From Promerops cafer (Eukaryota; Chordata; Aves; Passeriformes; Nectariniidae): a stretch of DNA of 64,000 nucleotides. Both the position numbers and the translations under genes were made by a program. This document shows, piece after piece, positions 12,801-26,000 of this stretch; position 1 is the stretch's first letter; each line of letters starts with the position of its first letter. The stretch is from positions 338,013-402,012 of the forward strand of contig VZSE01005034.1 of the NCBI GenBank assembly GCA_013398275.1, read 5' to 3'. The notes beneath the pieces are model-generated. The model did no database searches, had not been told where the DNA came from, and worked only from the letters and a program-made list of their open reading frames with translations.

Positions 12801-15800
12801 CTTTATATATGTACAAAGCTCCAGAGCTGTGTGTTTCCTGGCTGTATTTTAGGATGTGAAATGCTATGCTTCATGTTATCGTGATCACCGCTGTGCTGTT
12901 GGTAAAATACTGTACTTTGTGTTCTGTGCTCTGCTTCTTGAATCACAGCAGCAAGTCTTGCTCAGTGAATAACCTACAGCCTACTGGCGTGGAGGAAACA
13001 CTGAAGTGCCCATAGGAATCCTGGTAGTCTACATGCTAACACCATGCACAAAGTTCTTGTGGTGCCTCAAAGGAAGGGCAGGTGGGAGTTTTTCACACTG
13101 CCAAAATACAGGACTTAAACGCTCCCCCTCCTCAACAAACCAGAAAAGGTCTAGCTCTGGTTCTGAACTCTTAACAGTTTCGGCAGGCTTCGGCTGGTGT
13201 GTTTGTGTTGTCACAAGGAAGGTGAAACGAGGTACCTGCACAAGACTTCCACCTCTCACAAGTGTTTAATGTAGCCACACTTGAATGTGCACTGGTTTAT
13301 GCATGTGGCACATTAATCAACCTCTTACTTCCTGTCCTGCTGCTGTCGTCCTTTTAGTTGAAAACTGGTGCCATGTTATTTAAGAATGTCAGCTGAGATG
13401 AAAAATTCCCTATGTTTAGTAATTGCTGGTCACTCTATGATTAAGTGCCTCTCAAAGATTTTCTGGCCTTTTTGATAGTGTCTGCCCCAATAGCCTTTAA
13501 ATGCAATACTGTGCTGTGTGATGCTGCATCCCTACCAAAAAAGAGTAATTTTCCTCCATGCAGACAAGACTGAGAATAAAATATGTATAGCTTGTAATGT
13601 TGGTCAATTCACTTTGGAGAACAGCATGTAAATTTCACAAGCACACTAACAGTACAAGTACTGCTGCACCTTCTACTTTTAAATACATTTAATCTTTATA
13701 GAAAAGAAATATGAAAACATTTGGGTTTTGTTTATGAATAGAAAACTTACGGCTGGGAAAGTACTGCTATACAAGTTTTTTTGTAAGGCTAATGCTCCAG
13801 AGAAATGTTTTAATGTTCTCCTGCAAATTATTGTATAAAAAAGGAAAGAAAAGAAAGGAAATCAAGATTTTACATGCTCTGCAGCAGTGACCATTTATAG
13901 TTAGGCCAGATGGTCTTATTAGATGTCTGTGGAGAATTGAGGCTTTTTCTCTGTAAAGTGTTTTGTTAATAATGAGGTAAACTTCCACCTTTTTATTGCT
14001 CATTGGAATTGCTTCCAAATAATTTTAGGCTATGCAGGAGTTTCATAATTGTCAAGAAAATCGAAAGTTAATCCTGGTGAGAGGTGTAAGTCTTCTCATG
14101 AACATCTGTTTCCTTGCAGTGGGGGTAACGGAGAGCATTCCTGTGTGCTTTATCCCCAGAGCAGGCTGTGTTTGTGCAAAGGTGGGCCTTTCCTAGGGTG
14201 TGATTGTAGGGGCTTAGGTGAGTGGGCTGCATACCTGTGTATTTTGTCTCAAGTAGAGCAAGTAAAGTTTCTCCAAGGCAGGAGGCATTTAACCAACAAA
14301 ACATGCATGCCGCAATCTTTTCCTGATTTCAATCTCCCAATGAGTGTCAGTGTAAAAACTTTCTGAGCCAGGAGCTGCATCAGAATCACATTTCAATAGG
14401 TGTGGGCCATCTGTTAATTATCTATTTTTTTTTTTCTGAATGCCATTTTGATTTCCACAGCATCCTGTGATAGAGTTCATGATTCCATTCTGAATCTTTT
14501 TTTCTCCTAATGGATCTTAGCTTGTTGTTCTTCATCTGCTCAAAAAAGCATTTCTGGTTTAGGATATGGAGAGGACAGAGCAGCATGTAATTCTCTTATC
14601 CTTTTGAAAACCCTGAGAACTGAGCTTTGTGGTTTTTCTTGACAGAAGCTAGAGAATGTTGTTTTTTAGGTGCTTCAGTTTAGCACAGTACGGTCTGATC
14701 GCCCAGTCTGTAAACAGGGATGAGCTCGGCCTGGCTTCAGACCTGTGTAGTTTAAGTCACTTTTTGCAACTCATGAGGTAATCTTATCCTTGACTCTCAG
14801 GTTCTGGGGAAGGATCAGGACACGTGACTGGATTAAATTTATATAAAGCCAGTGAAGCTGGGCCAGACCTGCAGCTAATACGTAGGAATGTAAAGTTACA
14901 TTCATATGCACTGATCAAGTACTTCCATTCTAGTTTTCCTTGCTTGTTCTGTTTGAAACCATATTAACCTGTTCACAAAACATAATGTTTTGTGGCCCTT
15001 TACAAGTAACAATTTGCCACTTCCAAATGTAACTTAAGGATTTTTATAATATATAGCTTCCCCCCTCCCACCTCCTGTTCCTTCAACTGTGGCACCTTTG
15101 CCTGTGAAAGAAAGAAGGAAAGGAGCCTGTTACTGCAAAAAGGAGCTACATTTGTCTGAGAGAGATTTGGAAACTTGAACAGCTTTATCTCAAGTTTCAA
15201 ATAATCACTGCAGTCAGGAAGATTACACACAATCTTTTGGCAAGCTTTGTAACCATAAAAATAAGGAGTCTTGGTACAGGTAAGATGACCTTTTTTTGGC
15301 TTTTTTGTGGGGTATCAGAAGAGGCTGTACTGACTTTCTGAAATCCACGTCTTGTACTTTATAAATAATTAAGTCTGTTGAAATAAGACTTTCTTGACCA
15401 GCAGTCCTGCTTTCCATCTAAGAAAAATTTCCATTTATCTTTTGTTAAAGTGCAGTGAAGCCTGCAACAGTTTCCTTTGAAGAATGCTGACTTCTAGTAT
15501 TGTTCAAATTTACAGTCATGACTCTTCAAGTCAAAAAGGAAAAGTTTCATTCCCAGTGTGCAGTCCTTTGAGTAGCTGGCACAGCACACTTGGAGGAGAA
15601 AGTTACAGAAATGCAAGGGATGTTTGGGGACTTCAGGGCATTGTAGCGAGCATATTCCACTTGATAATGGGTTATGCTTTGCAGATATCCTTGTAATACA
15701 AAGCTAAAATGGCCCCTTCAAAAAAAGTGCATGTAAGGAAGGAATCTTTGTTTGAAACTGTTGAAATCACTTCTGGGAAGGGTTTCAAAGTTTATATTCC

Positions 15801-16977
15801 TGCCTCCTCCCACTTTTCGACAGAAGAACACTTTTGTTCTGTTTGCAAAAGAGAAATCATTAGGATTCTTCACTGTTTACACAGATCTTAAGAGAAAGGG
15901 TATTTATATGCCAAAATAAGTCTGTACACTGCAGTGTGGAGAAATGACAAAGAAAATCAGTTTTATGTTGGAGCAACATTCTATTGCATGCCCTGAAACT
16001 TCAGTGAAAATAGTTTTCTTTTTAGTTGGCACTTTTAAAATCAGATATGCAAGTTGGACAGATGGACATTTAGAGATGTGCTCAGACATCTACTAAATGT
16101 TTTTTAAACATTTTACGTGATTGATACTGTATTTTGCCCAATATGCAAAAATGATGTTGGGAGATGGAGTGCTTATTGTGCCTGTTTTGCTTGTTTCACT
16201 GATCATTAGTGTAGCTATTGTATGGAATCCCTGTAGATTTGGAGGGAAATGATGCATTTTAAATTATCCAGTGGATGTAACAGGGATATAACAAAATCAA
16301 AGATGGTGTTCCCTTTCTCATCAGGGGGAAAGACTATCTCTTGAGTTTGGTGCTGTTGAATCCCTTGGAGGAGAAAAGGAATGGAACTTCCCTTATGAAA
16401 CAGTCAGTATCAGAAAAGTAATCAAATATTAGCTCCAGGGCTTTTAAAAATTCTTAGTCTATTAGACGAGTATTATTTTTATTTTTTTTTTCCCCTCAGA
16501 AGTTATGGGTTATTTTATGTGGACAACATTGCTAAAACTGATAATAAATGTATGTTTAGGATTTTTTTAAGCTCTTTCTCATTGGGAGAGCACTGAAAGG
16601 GCAGTTGCCTTGTGCAGGCAGTAGTGATGCAATAGTAAAATAGCAAACAAAAGTGTTTAACTGTGGAGTTTGCTTTGAGTCCTACAAACTCAAAAAGAAC
16701 CTTGCTTGCTCAGTACTAATAAAGTGCACCTATTGCACCTACTGTTCCTGTGTGGGATATGCCTGAGTTATGCAAGTTTTAAATACTTCAACTTAAAGTA
16801 GTTGAATTGTGAAATAAGCCAGGTACATATTGTAAAACTCTCACTGAGCGCCCCTCAGTCCTGATAAAATTATTATCCAACAGAGAGGATGAGTCAATAT
16901 GTATCTCTAAAAAAAACCCAACAGACAAAAACCACCACAAATTTCTAATTCCTGCTCTTTTTTTCATTTTCCTTTAG

Positions 16978-17028
16978 TTCCTTGGCATAGCATTTCTTGG
17001 GATTGGATTGTGGGCATGGAATGAAAAG
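16978..17028 (+). CDS. TSPAN5: TSPAN5 exon 2 (residues 28-44)
   Basis: This 51-nt phase-0 exon encodes FLGIAFLGIGLWAWNEK, the outer half of TM1 and the start of the small extracellular loop. The acceptor is TTTAG at 16973-16977 after a T-rich tract. The donor is GTAAGT at 17029. It matches tetraspanin-5 as I recall it. Confidence 0.97.
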
Positions 17029-20000
17029 GTAAGTTGAATATAGCACCAAACTTTGTTTTTCCTCCTTATCTCTCTTTTTCTGATCAAATATTGAAACAGT
17101 AATATGCTGCATATTTTGTGTTCATACACAGTTTCTACTGAAACAAAATTAAGCCTCTCTGTTAAATAAAAACCTTAGCTTGGGTCACTTAGAGAAACAT
17201 CATTTGAATCTTTCCGAAGGCTACCTTGGCAAGAAATGGTGGCTGACACTTGCCCATAAACTAACCATTTCAATCCTTGCACACTCAGACTGCAGCTCAG
17301 ATAGCAGAACACCCTGCTGGGACAGTATGGGCAGTGTGTCCCCAGGAATGGAGGGGGAGCCTACATGTCTTAGAAGGCAGCTTCCTGAAAAATACCCAAC
17401 TAGGCTTTGCCTTAACATAGCCTGTTAATTGTTGTTCCTCTTAAAAAAACAAACCCAAAAAACTGAAAATCAAGGTGAGCCCTGAAAAGCAATGCAAACC
17501 TGAGGCAGAATAACTCTTGTTTTTTCGTGTGTAAATGAAACTGGCCACTAGAACACCTTTTGTTGCAAGGCTCTAAAATCAGCTTTGAAATGGGAAGTAC
17601 ATGTGTGTGTGGGGTGAGCAGGCAGGGAAAGAGAAAACATTTCTGAACCTAATTTTTAGTTGGCTTGCTGCAGAAGTGCGGAAGAAGATAAAATGTCAAG
17701 GCATAATTTACAAAACAAGTCAGTATATCTTGGGTTGCTGTATGAAGAGTTTGGCTTGCTAAAAGACAACAGCTGAAATTAAAGCCAGTATTTCCTTTTC
17801 TTCTTTGTTTAAAAGATTGAAAATAATAAGACCTGGCTGTTAACAATGGTGCTGTTATTCAGTTACATAATAAGTTTTTCTTCTTTTAATGGAAAACAGA
17901 GTAAGTTATAAATTGATCTTCACTTAAGGCATAATAACTGGTGCTTGCAGCAGAACAAATAACAGATTTGGAAGCTCCGGAGTTCTGCCTCTAAAAAATT
18001 CCGGACAAATTTTGAGTTGTTAACTTATATTCTAATTGCTCTGTGTGTGTGCCTTGGATGTAGAGCATCACAAACAGTAATGGGATATTAATTGCTGCAC
18101 ACTGTATACACCTATATAGATCTATATGCATATTTACATACCATATCATACTGATGTTGGATGGCTCAGGCTTAGAAAGAGGTGCTGTGACTTTTTTTAT
18201 TCAGCAAAGATGTAAAAACATGTTTTATTTAATACTCTGAACATACTCAGAGCTTTTACTGATGTCTAAGTCCCAGAGAGTGGTTTTACAGAAGAGATGT
18301 GAACATTTTTGTTCATTACAGTAGGTAACACAAATGATTCCTCTTTAGAGTGAATGAGCAGGTAAAGGGAAAAGAGCTATAGTGTTTGAAATCTAAAGTA
18401 TGCCAGTCTTAACAGCTAGAAGATGTTCTGGTGGAATCCTGGTTTGTTAGGGTTTACATATTTTCTGTATGGGAAAGTATGTACCCTTTCCTAGGGAAAA
18501 TGCATTCAATTAATAATTGCTGATAGCCAGAAGACAAAGCTCTTGTTTTTATGTGAGATTTGGACATCTGTTATCAAGTCATCTTAAACCATTTTTAATC
18601 AGATTCTGAAAGTGGGAGAAAATGCCATGTTGTTTTAAGACAAGCAAATAAACCCACCACAGTTTAATATGCATTAACTGAGGCTCCATATGTAGTAGGG
18701 TTTTTAGATTTTTTTTTTAAATTAAAAAGTAAAATAAAATACTGTGTATTAGTTTAAAGCATGGGTTTTTCCTTGAAAAATGATCATATTTCCCCAGCTT
18801 CTTTAACTGTTTTATTCTACAGTGTGTGGTATGGAGTGTTTTAGTTCATGGTTGTAACAATCAAAATGCTGTATATGTATAGCTGAACTGCAGAGCTCTT
18901 GAGCACAGACAGATTAGAGTTTGGTAGAAGAACTGTGAAAAAATTGACTTGTGTCAAACCAATTTGAGTCCTTTATTTCACTCAGCTCTTTAGAGGACAG
19001 GCGGTGGCCAAAAGCTGCTGTCAGCAGGATCAAGTTCCAGGTACTCATAGACCCTGGGGGGGTCTTATTTAGTGGGGGGCACATCCATTAGATCCCAGAC
19101 AGAGTTGTTCTGTCTGATGAGGAATTGAAGAAAGCCAAGGAGGTGAAGCCCAGGGCTTGAGAGATCTGTAACATACCTGAAAAGCACTTCCCTAGCTAGG
19201 CTGCTGCTTGCTGAAGGCTAGGGTGGATATCCCTTAGGCATTATGGGCCGTTGTAATGGTACACTGTAGGACAACAAAGCAGCTTGTCAGAGAAGGACCT
19301 GTGGGTCCTGGTATGCACAAAGTCAAACCATGAGCCAGCACTGTGTCCTTGTGACAAAGAAGGCGAATGTGTCCTGGGCTGTAATGGAGTGTTGCCAACA
19401 GGTTGAAGGAGAGAATTCTTACCCTCTGTTCAGCACAGGTGAGGCCACACCTAGGCCAGTTCTGTGCTCCCTAGTCCAAGAGGAATGCTGACATACTGGA
19501 GTATTCAGCAAAGGGCTGAATAGATGATCGAGGTACTGGAGCTTCTCTCCTACAAGGAAATGCTGAGAGAGCCAAGAGTGTTTAGTCCAGAGAAGAGTAG
19601 GCTCAGGGAATCCTAATGCATGGAAACACCTGAAGGAAGAATGCAAAGAGAATGGAGCCAGGCTGTTTTCAGTGGTGCCAGTGACAAGGGCAATGGGCAG
19701 AAAATGAAACACAGGTGGTGTTTCCCCTGAACATCAGGGAACACCTTTTATTATAATGTGAGGATGTCTGAGTAGTGGCAGAGTTTGCCCAGAGATGATT
19801 TGAATGAAGTCTCTGTCTTTGGAGATTTTTCCAAAGCAATCAGGACACGGTTCTATGCCGCCAGAGCTAGGTGGCCAGATGACTTCAGCCATTCTGTGAA
19901 GACTTGCTGCTGCCCCAATGAACTTGAGTTTGTCATACTTGAACTTGACACTTCTGTTGTGTAATGTGTAAATTTGTAAGGGGTTTTGCAGGGGTAGGTC

Positions 20001-23000
20001 TTCAGGGCTCCTAGTGTAAACTTCATTGGGTGATGGGGAGGATTTTGATGAACTTCTGTTTTGAATTGCGTGGTTTTATATTCAGCTGTGTGGTTTTGTA
20101 GCCTGGCCACCAATTTGTATATACTTTTGTTGCTTCACAGAATCTTTTTAAGGTAAAAAGATAGTGTTCAAGGCCACATTAAAACTGCAGGATGTAAAAA
20201 AATAATCTAGACTTCACAGGAGTCCTATTGGCTGCTGGTTAAAACCAGTTTGGGACAGATTTGTGAACTTGGTGCCTAGTTTCTCTTTTTTTGCTAAGTT
20301 GGCTTGAGTTCTCCCCTTTAAACTTTCTTGTGAAGAAGAAAAGCACAATGTCCAGTCTTGTGGCCTTCCTTACGGCCTTTGCAGGGAGGCAAAAGAGCTC
20401 ATTTGTCAAGTAGGCAATAGAATTGGCTTGACAGCCAGTGAGCCAGCCCTAAACAAAAGCTGGGCAATTAGCATTCTGAGCCATGAACCTGAAAGAGAGC
20501 TGGGAGTGGGGTGGGGGCAGTAAAATCTGGGGATGAATAAAGCTATCTATACATGGTGGTACTGTATAGTTCACAGTCTCACAGTGTTTTCAGGCATGCC
20601 AGGCTTGGGCTTGTACCATTAAATAGTTCATCCATGGCAGCCGATTTCACCCTCCTCCCCGCAACAGTGATATGAACATTGTTAACATACAAAGAGTCTG
20701 TGTGAAACCTCAGCAACTTACAGCACTTTTGCTCAGCAATAGGGGAAAACGTTTATTTTTCATTGTTTTTCTTAACCACTTCAAGTCATGTCTTCTGTTG
20801 ACTCTTTAAAAATAGACATTTTGTACAAGTCTAGTTTCTTTCCCTCCTTGGTTGTATGTATTAGATATTGTGGTCTTCAAGGGTGTTTGTGGTGTGATGC
20901 CGGTGGGTGCTTGGGAAAATAAGCTTCCTGGCTATCTGCAGGAGATTTATGTTCAAGAGTAGTGAGCCTAAGTGATGAATTGCTGTTGAGTCTTCTGAGA
21001 CCTTATAAGATCGTCCATGGAGAGGGACTTTTTAGAAGGAAAGCACTGTGATTTTGGGGTAAACTCTTAAGTAGGAGGTAGCAAAAGTAAGAGATACTAA
21101 AGTAGGGAAGAAATCTTTAAAATTTTGTTGATTAAATTTAGTATGTGTATAAAGTTGACTGAAATGAAGAAGTAGAAGTGGAAGAAGCTGACAATGTGCA
21201 TGAGTTTGGCTTCTCAGCTTTTCCAGTTAAATCAGCATAACAATAAGTTGCTTCAGCTCAGAAGTCAAGTTGTGTGCCGTTTGGAGTACCAGTATGGTAC
21301 CTCTGCGTGCCAGCATAGTATTCTTATTGAGCAGGAGCTCTAAATCTGTATCTGAAGTTTTAAGATAGACTTTTACTTGTCTAAGGTGATTTAGGTCTGC
21401 TTTGGTGCTCTCGGACAAGCTAAACTCTGTACATGGAAACAGTCACAATTTGTCAGATCTGTCTCTCCTTGCCCTGAAGTGAAAACTAGAGCTGTTTTCA
21501 AGAAAAAATTCTCACTTCTCTTACTGTCCCAGTGAGTGGCAGATATCAGGAAGGAGTGATACACTAGTCACTCCATAATTGTTGTGCATACATATCTATC
21601 ACACGGTTCTTCTAAAGTTACTGCCAACAAGGAAACTGCGCATATCCTATGTTCCTTGTAAGCTGAAGGATACCCAAAGCCTCTAAGGATATTTTGCCTC
21701 TAAGACAGGGCTATGCATGGGTTTTATAGGACTGGAGAAGAGAGGAGGGGATCCACTATTACACTTCATTTAAATTTCAATACAAAAAGGTGCATAATCT
21801 AAACAAGCAGGCTCTTAAATGATTTACGAGAGTTCCAACACTTTATAGTCATTACCCTGAAAAGTCTAGAAATCTGTATCTTCTATGTATTTATGCCAGT
21901 TATTCACCTATTGAACTCTGCTGTGTCAGGACAAGAAAGCTAGTTCTTCTCCTCCATTAGACACTTGAAAAATAAAGTTCTGCTGCTGTTACTGTTTGCT
22001 GTGGGAAATGCAAAACCAACAAAGATCAAGGAAATAAGATTTGTAAATGTCCCCCACCTAGTTTCTTGCCTGCAGAGACAAAATTTTGGAGTAGAATTAA
22101 TTTGGCATGTGTCAGTGAGTATTGTTCTGTTCCCTATGTTCATTCAGATGCGCAGCATGGAGGAACTGCACGGAGTTTATGACTAACAAAGCAGAGAGTT
22201 AGTTTTTGACTAACAAAACACTTTCCTGTTTTAAAATCATTCATTTGAAAATACTTTTATTTACCATCCCCCCCCAGATGTTACTGTTTGCCAGTGATAC
22301 TAAGTCCTGCAGACAAGCCTGTGAAAAGGCTATACCTCTGTTTGCAAATTGGATGTTTCAGAAGATCTTGTATTGATGTATCTTCTTCTGATCTTCTGCG
22401 TTTCTTGGGTGTATGGTGTGGGGGTTGGTTTGTTTGTTGTTTGGTTGGTTTTGTTTTGTTTTGTTTTTGTTTTATCCTTCCAGTAATGAGATATTGCAGC
22501 AGGTTTTTTCCCCATCTTGGAGGAAATGGAAAATAAAAAATAGTGGATTTCTCCCATCCTCTTGTAGTGTTGAGTCCCCTTCTTTTACATGCATCCTGTG
22601 GGCCAAATTCTATATACACTCATTGTATCACCTCTTTGTTTCTTAGGCTGATGATTCTCCTAAGTTGTCTGACTCATTATGCCTTGAATTTTCATTAATG
22701 GGTCAGCTTTTCAAAATTGCTGCTGCCTGGAGTGTTTTCAGTTGGAGCCAGTCTCGTCCTGCAGTTTGCTACTGTGCCTGTTAGAGCAGCAGCTGTTCAG
22801 CAACAGATGATCTGGAAATGTCACTGGTTTGTTGAGGCACTTGTGACTCCCTTAGGAACCCAGGAACGCGTCAGATTGTGTAGGTGTGACAACACCGGGT
22901 CACTGCTCTGGCTGAGATGTGCGTCTGGCGTTGGGCTCAGCCTGGGAGGGCTGTTACTGCTAAATGCAGGCACTGGGGACCAACAGGAGAGGAGGTGGTG

Positions 23001-26000
23001 CTGAAGATCCAGCTTGCACACTGCAGGTTTTGAAAGGTTTGAGTTCTTTTCTACCTAGTTCTAGTGTGATCTTGTGCACTGAATGCTTGTTAGTGGTTGG
23101 AGCATGAGCTGTGTCATTTATACGTAATCCAGTCTGTGTGCTCTAAGATTGTTCCAGGTGTGAGTTGAAGCACAGCTTGTGTGTGATCACTTCAAAAGGA
23201 CTGCTGGATCTGACCTGAAATATTAATGTAGATGTGCACCAAAGGCAGGAGCTGGAGTCAGGGGTCTGTCTCTGGAAAGTAGTACAAGCTGTTCTGATCA
23301 TCTTAAAGAGTACAAGATGGAGAAGGGGTGAGGTGTGCACCCTTACTGCTTTTGTATGTAACTGTTGCTTCCTTATTCTTTATTAATGGAATAAAGGCAA
23401 AACTGTTGTGCAGCAATAACATCAGGAGGGGCATTCACGAGCTCCTGTGTTCAAGACGGGCATTTTCCCTTTGCCCTGTTCTCCTTTGACCTATGCATGA
23501 GATCCTGCTGGTAGTGTGGAGGGCTCTGGCCATGAGGAAAACATGACATGACAGCAGAGGACGTGTCAGGCATCTCTCAGGCTTTTTTTAACCTGTGCTC
23601 ACAGACCAGGAGGAGAAGACTACAGTACTGCAAGAGTTTTTGTTGTGCCTAGCTTGGTTGTCTCACGTTTCTTGGTGGGTGGAATGCACGTGTGTGTTGA
23701 AGAAAAGAGCCAGGTCCTAACCATTTCATTTGACTTCTCCTGAATATGGAGTGGGGTAGAAATGTGGGGTCAGTCTTTCCTGTTCCATCAATGCATCGTG
23801 TCCTAATGATTGAAGTACATTTCACAAATAAAGGAACTTTTTTTATGACTTTACTGTTGCTTATTTTAGTTCACTTATGGATGATGCTTTTGTTGTTTCA
23901 CTACACCAAATAAATTTTGGCTTGCATTGGATTGAAATATTAAATAGCGACTCATGGACTGTAATGTACAACAGGCTATGGAGGGTGGAGGAACAGAGCA
24001 AACAGATGAACTGGAGATCAGCCAGGGAACATGTCCTGCTGGCTCTCCTTGTGGGACTACAGCAGAGCCCTGGGTTGACACCATAGTGAGAAGTAAATTA
24101 CTTGAATATGTAGCTTTGTACAAACAAAGCATTTCCTGCTAATACAGATTACACACATGCCTAAACCACCGAGAAAGTGATGTGCATGTACCTCAAAAAT
24201 AACCGTACTTGAAAACGAGAATGCATTAGAGGAAAAAATTGTTCCTCCTTTTAGATGTTAAGTATCAGAGTACTCAAAACAATTTAATAGTCGTGGTTGT
24301 AGTGGGCAACTGCAACTGCAGAGGAAAAATACCTTGCATTTGTAGAAGGCCTTGCTTTAAAGTATTTACAGGTGGTGTGTTTAGGTCTTGCATTGATGCA
24401 AGAGAGAAGTGGACAGTCACCATATATTCATTCCATGACTGACTGCTGAGCCTGAGGATTCAGAGCATGTTTGTGGAGGGCGCAGTGTTAGAATATGAGA
24501 TTACTGATCCTCTGCTCAAGCACCTCTGGAAATGTTTCCTTCTGCTTTTGGCTAAAGATGGGTTGAAGACAATTGGTCATTACCAGTTGTCTGTACATCT
24601 GTGTCAAACTTTTTCCAGGAGTACCTGTTGCAGCCAAAAAATATTTGATACCGTGCTAGTAGGTGTAGTAGGCATTATAGAAACTTGTAGTGGATAGGAA
24701 GAGTGTGCCTAGAGGACTGTACATTTAGATCTTCTTAACAATATAAAGTGAGATATTATTCCCCAGTTGTTGCCCTGCTGCTTGAAGCAAAATGCTTTTC
24801 TTCAGGGTATTGCACTGCTGCATCTTCAGAGAGCTTATTTGTAAGTGTCCAGAGTACACTTGGAAAATTGTATTCTAAGCAGTGAGCAGTAATCTTCTAT
24901 CAGCCTACCTCTGTGTATCTCGAGCTGTAATCACAGAGCATTGTCTGTGTTTCTCATTCCCACTGCTAACTATTGTTTTATTGACAAAACCTCTCTGAAG
25001 ATTGTGTATCCTGAGATGTCTCTACAGAATACTGTTAACTTGCAGTTCATGTGCAGAGAGCATACGGAGCACAAACGAGAATTAAGCAGTATGTGCTTTG
25101 AATTGTTAGGATGTTTTAGTTGGGATTTATCCAAGCTAGGCTTATGATTGCCATATGTGGACTAGCAACAGATGCACATAAAGGTGCTTTCCAAGGACAG
25201 CAAACAATGGCAGATAAAACCTGTGTTGATCTTTGCAGTTTGTGTTGGATCACATGTGGCATTACAGGCTGCTAAGAGCCTGGCAGTTCTAGAAAATCAA
25301 CTAAAGGGAAAAAGGGCAGGATTGGAAAAACAGGATAAAACTGGCTCAATAAATTTTACTGCCATTGAATTTAACGTGACTGTGACAAACTGCAAAGTGG
25401 TGTGTTTCTTACTACCACTTTTGTATTATGATTGTCTTCTCTAACAGTATTGTCCACAAATGTGAGCTGAATTTTACTTGGATTTCTTTTCGCTTGAATT
25501 TGATTACTTTCATATGGAAAGAAGTTGATTTAGCATAGGCATTTGCTTTGCATTTTTTTGTTGATTTATTTGATTTTATTTGCATTGCTTTTAAAGAAAG
25601 ACAAAGTTTCTTATGAAGGGAGACTTAAATCTTCATCTTTTTTTGATTTTTTCATAGTAAATACAAGTAATAACAAAGGCAACATCCTTTCTCCGGTGAC
25701 TTGTTTTTTTCAGTCTACTACACCACACTCCATTAATTCCAAAATCAGCTAATGTTAAAAGAAAAGAGTAGTAGTGCTTGCTTTAGGGCAGAATTTATTC
25801 TCATCTTACAGTAACTATATAAACACAGAGGAAAGGAATTTAAAACTTTGTGAAGAAATCATTTTAGTAGTTGTTTTTCCCCTTGAGGCAGAGCTCATGC
25901 TTCTTGACTTGTGTAGGGCCAAGGCCTTGATTTTTTTCAAAGGTTTTGTGTTGTTGGATTATCCTGTTTGTATTGCTTGTTATTCTTAGCCAGAAAGTTG

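Larger units (their letters stand above)
1..16977 (+). other. TSPAN5: TSPAN5 intron 1 (3' part)
   Basis: About 17 kb of AT-rich, non-coding sequence ends in the polypyrimidine tract and TTTAG acceptor at 16973-16977. TSPAN5 is known for a very long first intron, which fits. Open frames here are short and show no recognisable protein, apart from an uncertain antisense stretch at 4060-4537. A short direct repeat lies at 9767-9808. No gene-sized unit, CpG-rich promoter or transposon with recognisable ends was seen. Confidence 0.85.
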
